64,000 nt of DNA. It comes from an uncultured Piscinibacter sp. (GTDB lineage Bacteria > Pseudomonadota > Gammaproteobacteria > Burkholderiales > Burkholderiaceae_C). How positions within the stretch are numbered: the stretch's first letter is position 1; each line of letters opens with the position of its first letter. Positions 60,400 through 64,000 of the stretch are shown here, piece by piece. The DNA is taken from contig NZ_CALFYO010000002.1 of NCBI RefSeq assembly GCF_937952055.1, positions 1 to 64,000 on the forward strand, written 5' to 3'. The translations under genes were made by a program, and so were the position numbers. The notes beneath the pieces are model-generated. The model had not been told where the DNA came from. It was given only the letters and a program-made list of their open reading frames with translations, and searched no databases.

Positions 60400-60439
60400 A
60401 ACCCGGAAAGGCGGGTCGTAGCCCCCCGGCTTTCTGCGG
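60400..60439 (-). promoter_or_regulatory. 40-bp box, copy F, upstream of parM
   Basis: Read leftward: CCGCAGAAAG, six Gs, CTACGACCCGCC and TTTCCGGGTT. It is oriented toward parM, 64 bp from its ATG. The right half is identical to copy B through CGACCCGCCTTTCCGG. Confidence 0.75.
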
Positions 60440-61472
60440 CCCGCAGCACGCCACGCGCTTTGGACGCGGCACTTGCGACGGACATTCACCAAGACAGCGC
60501 CGGCACCGCGTCGCCGATGTCCGTCACACATGGCGGCATCAGCGGCTCCGCGCCGCATCCTGGCTGCAGCTTTCGTCCTGATTCGGTGATGGACCATGGC
60601 TCTCGTACTTGACCTTGCTCGCGCCTTCGAGAGCTAGACGGGGAAGCAAGGAAGTCAAGGCCAGAGGAGATTGGATTCGGCAAGGCCGGCGACACACTAG
60701 CCACCGCCAGAGCAGCGCCATTGTTCAAGCCCTCCCGGTGTTGACAACCGAGCCTCGCATGGGTTCAACTTCTCCCCGAGCCTGTGCTGCCTGCCACAGC
60801 TCTCAATGCAAGCAGGCCGGTGTTGCGGACTCCGAGAACCCGCCGTTCGCAGTCGTGACCTGCACTTCAAGCCCCGGCCCTTCGAGGCCCTGCCGCGCCA
60901 GTCGCGGTGCCCTTATCTCCCCATCTCGATCCGTCAATCGGATCTGCCTGAGTGGCCTTCGTTGGCGGCAACGCCGCGGCTGAGGCCATCCGCTGAGCAG
61001 CCGTCGTGCTGCTCGCGACAACACCGTCGCCAACGTCGTCAACCCCTTGAGGGTTCTCGGTCATCACTGCCCGTCTGAGGTGGTGCGACCGATTCCAGGC
61101 GTGGCCCCGTGCGCTCCGATGGCAGGAGTGCGTTTCAAGCGGCGAAAGACGGTACCCCACGAACTCCCAGAAGCGCCTCGGCATGGACCGAGGTGGGCGC
61201 GTCGCATCCCTCGAGGTGTGTGCGTCATGTCGTTCACCGCCGTGGAAGCACGGCGGCGAGCTGCGGGAAACAGAGATTTTTTAACGCCTGCCTGGCCGCC
61301 CCGCGCGGCCGAACGCTTGAAACAACGCACCGCGCACGAGGGTCGGCGGTGCGGCCCTGCCCTTGACCTTCGACCTGCTCGCGCGACCCTGGACGCACGT
61401 GCGAGCTGGACTTTCGCGTCCGCACCCTTTGACGCGGCTGAAGTGGCTCGCCGGCCTTCAACGGAGCAAGAG
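60440..61472. other. About 1.0 kb without a convincing gene, between parM and the integrase
   Basis: Short frames exist on both strands but none shows a domain, ribosome site and natural codon use together. There is a consensus-like TTGACA at 60741 with no good -10, and a T-run (TTTTTTAA, about 61278) before the integrase. Such a gap beside an integrase is a natural place for attP, an oriT or a centromere-like site; I could not identify any of them. Confidence 0.4.
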
Positions 61473-62618
61473 ATGTCGTCGAAGAAGCAGAAAGCCCCGC
61501 CTAAGAAGCTGGTCTATGCGCGGCGGTCGCCGGCGGGCGCGCCGAGGAACCCGCAGAACGTCCTCGACACGGCGCCGCAGGGCACGCGCGACTGGAAGCG
61601 CGTGCTCCATTGCGTGCTCGTGATCCACAACCAGGAGCACTCCAAGCTCATCAAGACCGTCTCCCAGAAGACCATGCTCGACCGCGAGCGCTTCTACTTC
61701 AAATTCTGGGACGACCTGCGCTTCAACACCACGTTCCGCGAGGCCGACCCGCGCATCCTCACGAACCGCCAGGTGCAGGCCGTCGCGCGGCTGTGGGCCG
61801 AGCGCAAGCTCTCGGTGGCCACGGTCCACAACTACCTGAGCTTCCTTCGCACCTACGCGGCCTGGATCGGCCGGCCCGGCATGGTCCGCGACGTCGCCAC
61901 CTACTTCGGCGACGACTCGCACTACGTGCACCGCGACCGCACGGCCAACTTCGACCGCAGCTGGATCGCGCGCAGCGTCGAGGTCGAGGCCAAGATCGCC
62001 GAGGTCACTGCCTACGATCCCTGGGTCGGCATCCAGCTCGAGCTCTGCTACCACTTCGGCCTGCGCGCGAAGGAAGCCCGGCACTTTCGGCCGCACATGG
62101 CGGTGATCAACCGCGACGAGGCCAACCCGCGCGACACCCAGCACTTCCCGGACTGCGAGCGGTTCCTGCGGGTGCGCTACGGCACCAAGGGCGGCCGCCC
62201 GCGTGACATCCCCGTGCAGACGCCCGAGCAGGAGGCCCTGCTGCAACGCGCTCTGCAATCGGTGGCGCCGGGCCAGTACGTGGGCGCTCCCGGCCGCACC
62301 GCGACGCAGAACGCCAACCGCTTCTACAACGTCCTGCGGCGCTTCGGCATCACGAAGGCAGCCCTGGGGGTCACAGCGCACGGCCTGCGGCACCAGCACG
62401 CCAACGACCGCTACGAGGAGCTGACCGGTGAGCCGTCGCCGGTGCGCGGCGGTGCCGGCAATGGCGAGGGCGATGCCACCGCACGCCTGGCCGTCGCATC
62501 TGAGCTGGGTCACGGTCGCATCGCGATTTCGGATGCGTATTTAGGCAAGAGCCAGGCCCATGCACGCGCCACCGCGCCGGTAGGGGGCGACGAGGCTGTC
62601 GCGCCTCCGACTGCGTGA
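61473..62618 (+). CDS. int: Tyrosine integrase, probably of the ICE
   Basis: 381 aa. A core-binding domain (about 45-160, with QVQAVARLWAERKLSVATVH) and a catalytic domain with all expected residues: Arg in YHFGLRAKEARHF, Lys in GTKGGRPRDIPV, HGLRH, ELGHG and the Tyr in ISDAYLGKS. A basic N-terminal tail (MSSKKQKAPPKKLVYARR) precedes. ATG at 61473 is chosen over upstream starts in the long open frame; GGAGCAAGAG precedes it. The attachment site is not known. Confidence 0.85.
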   Translation: MSSKKQKAPPKKLVYARRSPAGAPRNPQNVLDTAPQGTRDWKRVLHCVLVIHNQEHSKLIKTVSQKTMLDRERFYFKFWDDLRFNTTFREADPRILTNRQVQAVARLWAERKLSVATVHNYLSFLRTYAAWIGRPGMVRDVATYFGDDSHYVHRDRTANFDRSWIARSVEVEAKIAEVTAYDPWVGIQLELCYHFGLRAKEARHFRPHMAVINRDEANPRDTQHFPDCERFLRVRYGTKGGRPRDIPVQTPEQEALLQRALQSVAPGQYVGAPGRTATQNANRFYNVLRRFGITKAALGVTAHGLRHQHANDRYEELTGEPSPVRGGAGNGEGDATARLAVASELGHGRIAISDAYLGKSQAHARATAPVGGDEAVAPPTA

Positions 62619-62772
62619 CGGGGGCCGCCATGTGCAACGTTCGACATGTTCCACACAGCGCGAGCCGGAAGCTTTCGAGCTCAGTGCCCTCGCGGCGCAT
62701 TGGCCAGCTCTCGATCACGCAATGGAAACTGGGCTTCGCCAACGTAGACTTGCGGCGTTACAGGAGAACGAT

Positions 62773-63117
62773 TTGGCAAAGTCGTACGGCCAGCTTCAGG
62801 CCCAGATTCAGAAACTCCAGGCCGAGGCAGAGGCGCTCAAGGCAAAAGAGGTCAAGGAAGTCATCGCCCGGATCCGCACGGCCATCGAGCACTACGGCAT
62901 CACGCCCGACCAGTTGTTCGGCAAGGCCAAGAAGGCCACGACGAGCCGGACCGCTGCGAAGAAGGCGCCGGCGCGCAAATCGGCCGCGAAGGGCAAGCCC
63001 GTGGCGATCAAGTACCGCGACGGCGACAACACCTGGACCGGCCGCGGCAACAAGCCGCGGTGGTTGGTCGCTCGGCTCGAAGAGGGCAAACAGCTCGCGG
63101 ACTTCGCCGTCAGCTGA
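62773..63117 (+). CDS. H-NS-family nucleoid-associated protein
   Basis: 114 aa. N-terminal oligomerisation coiled coil (QLQAQIQKLQAEAEALKAKE and EVIARIRTAIEHYGITPDQL), a Lys/Ala-rich linker and the C-terminal H-NS DNA-binding core NTWTGRGNKPRWLVARL. The TTG start at 62773 is supported by AGGAG seven bases upstream and gives normal family length. Such proteins silence AT-rich foreign promoters; the AT-rich flhD-like promoter is a possible target. Confidence 0.85.
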   Translation: MAKSYGQLQAQIQKLQAEAEALKAKEVKEVIARIRTAIEHYGITPDQLFGKAKKATTSRTAAKKAPARKSAAKGKPVAIKYRDGDNTWTGRGNKPRWLVARLEEGKQLADFAVS

Positions 63118-63259
63118 GTTTGTCGGTGCCCTTGGCCGGGCACCCAGTCGATGGCGGGCTCTTCCGGCGCGGGGCTGCAGTCCCGTTGCACCAGCCGAGC
63201 AGGCTGAAGCTGGCCGCCAGCGGCTGGGCGTCGGCAAAGGGCATTGCAGGCCCCTCGGG

Positions 63260-64000
63260 TCACGCCCACCGCGGCAGGTCGATGTCCTCCCACTCGCCGT
63301 CGGCCTGCAGCATCGGAAAGTGCCCTCGCGCCCGGCACTCGGCCAGCCGATGCAGTGCCCGCCGGAAGTCGCTGCGGCCGCGCTCCAGGAACGGGCGCAT
63401 CGCACGGTATACGGCGACGGTGTTCGGCCGGCCCTTCTCGCAGGCGATGAAGGCCCACTCGGGTTCCTCGCCGGTGAGCTGGTAGACGCCCTCGCAGTAC
63501 ATCGCCGCGGACAGCGCGTAGCCGAGCCTGGCGCAGGAACGGCGGAAGCCTTCGAAGGTCACGTCCTCGGCGGACTTCACGTCGGCGAGCGTGCGGGCGT
63601 CGTGCCACCAGTCGATCTTGATCTTGCACTTGATCCCGGTGTCGGAGTCCAGCCAGACCAGCGCCACCTCGGCCTCGCCCTTGGCCAGCAGTTCGCGCGC
63701 CTTGCGGTGGGTCATCGCGTTATCGATGATCCGCTCGATGGGCTCCTTCCAGGCCTCGGGGTACACGGTGCGCCCGGCCGCCTGCACCATGCATTCGGCA
63801 TAGCGCTGCTTGCCTTCCTTCCTGGCGCGGTTGACCTTGGGCATCGCGAAGAACCGCGACTCGAAGGTGTCGGGCTCCAGCAGCCGGCCGTGCAGCACCG
63901 AGCCGAACAGCAGCGCTTCGGTGGACTCCTCCGGATCGGTGATGCCGCTGAGGAAGTGCGCGGGGCTGATCAGCATGCGCTTGAGCTGGGTCGAGGAGAC
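63260..64000 (-). CDS. RecE/YqaJ-type PD-(D/E)XK exonuclease, 3' part
   Basis: At least 246 codons; the 5' end lies beyond the right edge (the frame is open through base 64000, reading STQLKRMLISPAHFL). Motifs of the lambda-exonuclease/RecE class are seen: LLFGSVLHGRLLEPDTF, the acidic core KCKIKIDWWHDARTLADVKS (D, then D-x-K) and LGYALSAAMYCEGVYQ. It digests DNA ends for annealing-type recombination. SXT-like elements carry such an exonuclease with a Bet-like annealing protein, which may lie just outside. It converges with the H-NS-like gene. Confidence 0.85.
   Translation of the reverse strand, partial: VSSTQLKRMLISPAHFLSGITDPEESTEALLFGSVLHGRLLEPDTFESRFFAMPKVNRARKEGKQRYAECMVQAAGRTVYPEAWKEPIERIIDNAMTHRKARELLAKGEAEVALVWLDSDTGIKCKIKIDWWHDARTLADVKSAEDVTFEGFRRSCARLGYALSAAMYCEGVYQLTGEEPEWAFIACEKGRPNTVAVYRAMRPFLERGRSDFRRALHRLAECRARGHFPMLQADGEWEDIDLPRWA

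Noticed and set aside
13799..60439. The 40-bp box as a small transposon end or REP-type repeat
   Set aside because: Copies are single, strictly intergenic, always oriented toward a downstream start, and lack paired inverted copies or target duplications.
60803..61330. Several 75-110 aa ORFs between parM and int
   Set aside because: Overlapping frames on both strands, basic low-complexity translations, no consistent start signals.
61047..61472. N-terminal extension of the integrase to 523 aa
   Set aside because: The extension has no recombinase homology, is Arg-rich, and the ATG at 61473 has its own ribosome site.
1..64000. tRNA or rRNA genes as integration targets
   Set aside because: I found none by eye on either strand; the integration site must lie outside or be a protein gene.

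Overview
The window is high-GC, tightly packed DNA with many ATGA/GTGA start-stop overlaps. Gene content suggests a betaproteobacterium, probably Burkholderiales (Comamonadaceae-like): a Tn3-family end like that of IS1071, a PCu(A)C copper chaperone, class II ribonucleotide reductase and H-NS-type proteins. Most of it, about 12.5 kb to the right edge, is an integrative and conjugative element (ICE) or related mobile element. It carries an F-type (MPF_F) type IV secretion system and a MobH/TraI_2-type protein, so it is a relative of the SXT/R391 ICEs and IncC plasmids in design but not in gene order. Neither att end is identified and the element runs off the right edge.

Layout. 1-1561: a Tn3-family terminal repeat cuts lspA; pcuAC, dsbB and a dsbA stub follow. 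1562-12527: an 11-kb Tn3-family transposon with 37-bp inverted repeats sits in dsbA. It carries tnpA, parDE, LysR/cupin, AraC/SnoaL-like/monooxygenase-like genes, a 565-aa tyrosine recombinase and a zinc-ribbon protein. 12613-13744: three overlapping genes of toxin-antitoxin type. 13890-18783: a small unknown gene, a hybrid histidine kinase, a catalytically degenerate tyrosine recombinase and an AcaB/DUF1845-like regulator. 19238-26278: an accessory DNA-metabolism block (four small unknowns, NrdJ, primase, DUF932 protein). 26578-29258: control genes, namely a BetR-like/receiver protein, a FlhD-like protein and a tandem FlhC-like protein. 29389-55312: transfer genes traI, traD, DUF4400, then a 21-kb operon with slt, an OmpA-like protein, traA-L-E-K-B, dsbC, traV, traC, trbI, an S26 peptidase, traW, traU, trbC, traN, traF, traH and traG. 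55335-60335: a low-GC exclusion-like patch, an S49 peptidase, and a leftward operon with parM, a ParR-like gene and a split Cas4-like pair. 61473-64000: an active-looking integrase, an H-NS-like protein and the 3' part of a RecE/YqaJ-type exonuclease.

How the parts fit. The most informative signal is a 40-bp box that aligns without gaps in six intergenic copies (13799, 18851, 29294, 33810, 56378, 60400). Each is oriented toward, and lies about 50-110 bp before, the first gene of a transcription unit: the 13890 gene, the AcaB-like regulator, traI, the long tra operon, the S49 peptidase and parM. The FlhD/FlhC-like pair resembles SetCD/AcaCD master activators, so the box is a strong candidate operator. 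Its placement before the AcaB-like gene, with an AT-rich palindrome-bearing sigma70-type promoter before flhD-like, suggests an AcaCD-AcaB feed-forward loop. The FlhC-like protein is unusual: one chain holds two FlhC-like domains with identically spaced Cys4 sites.
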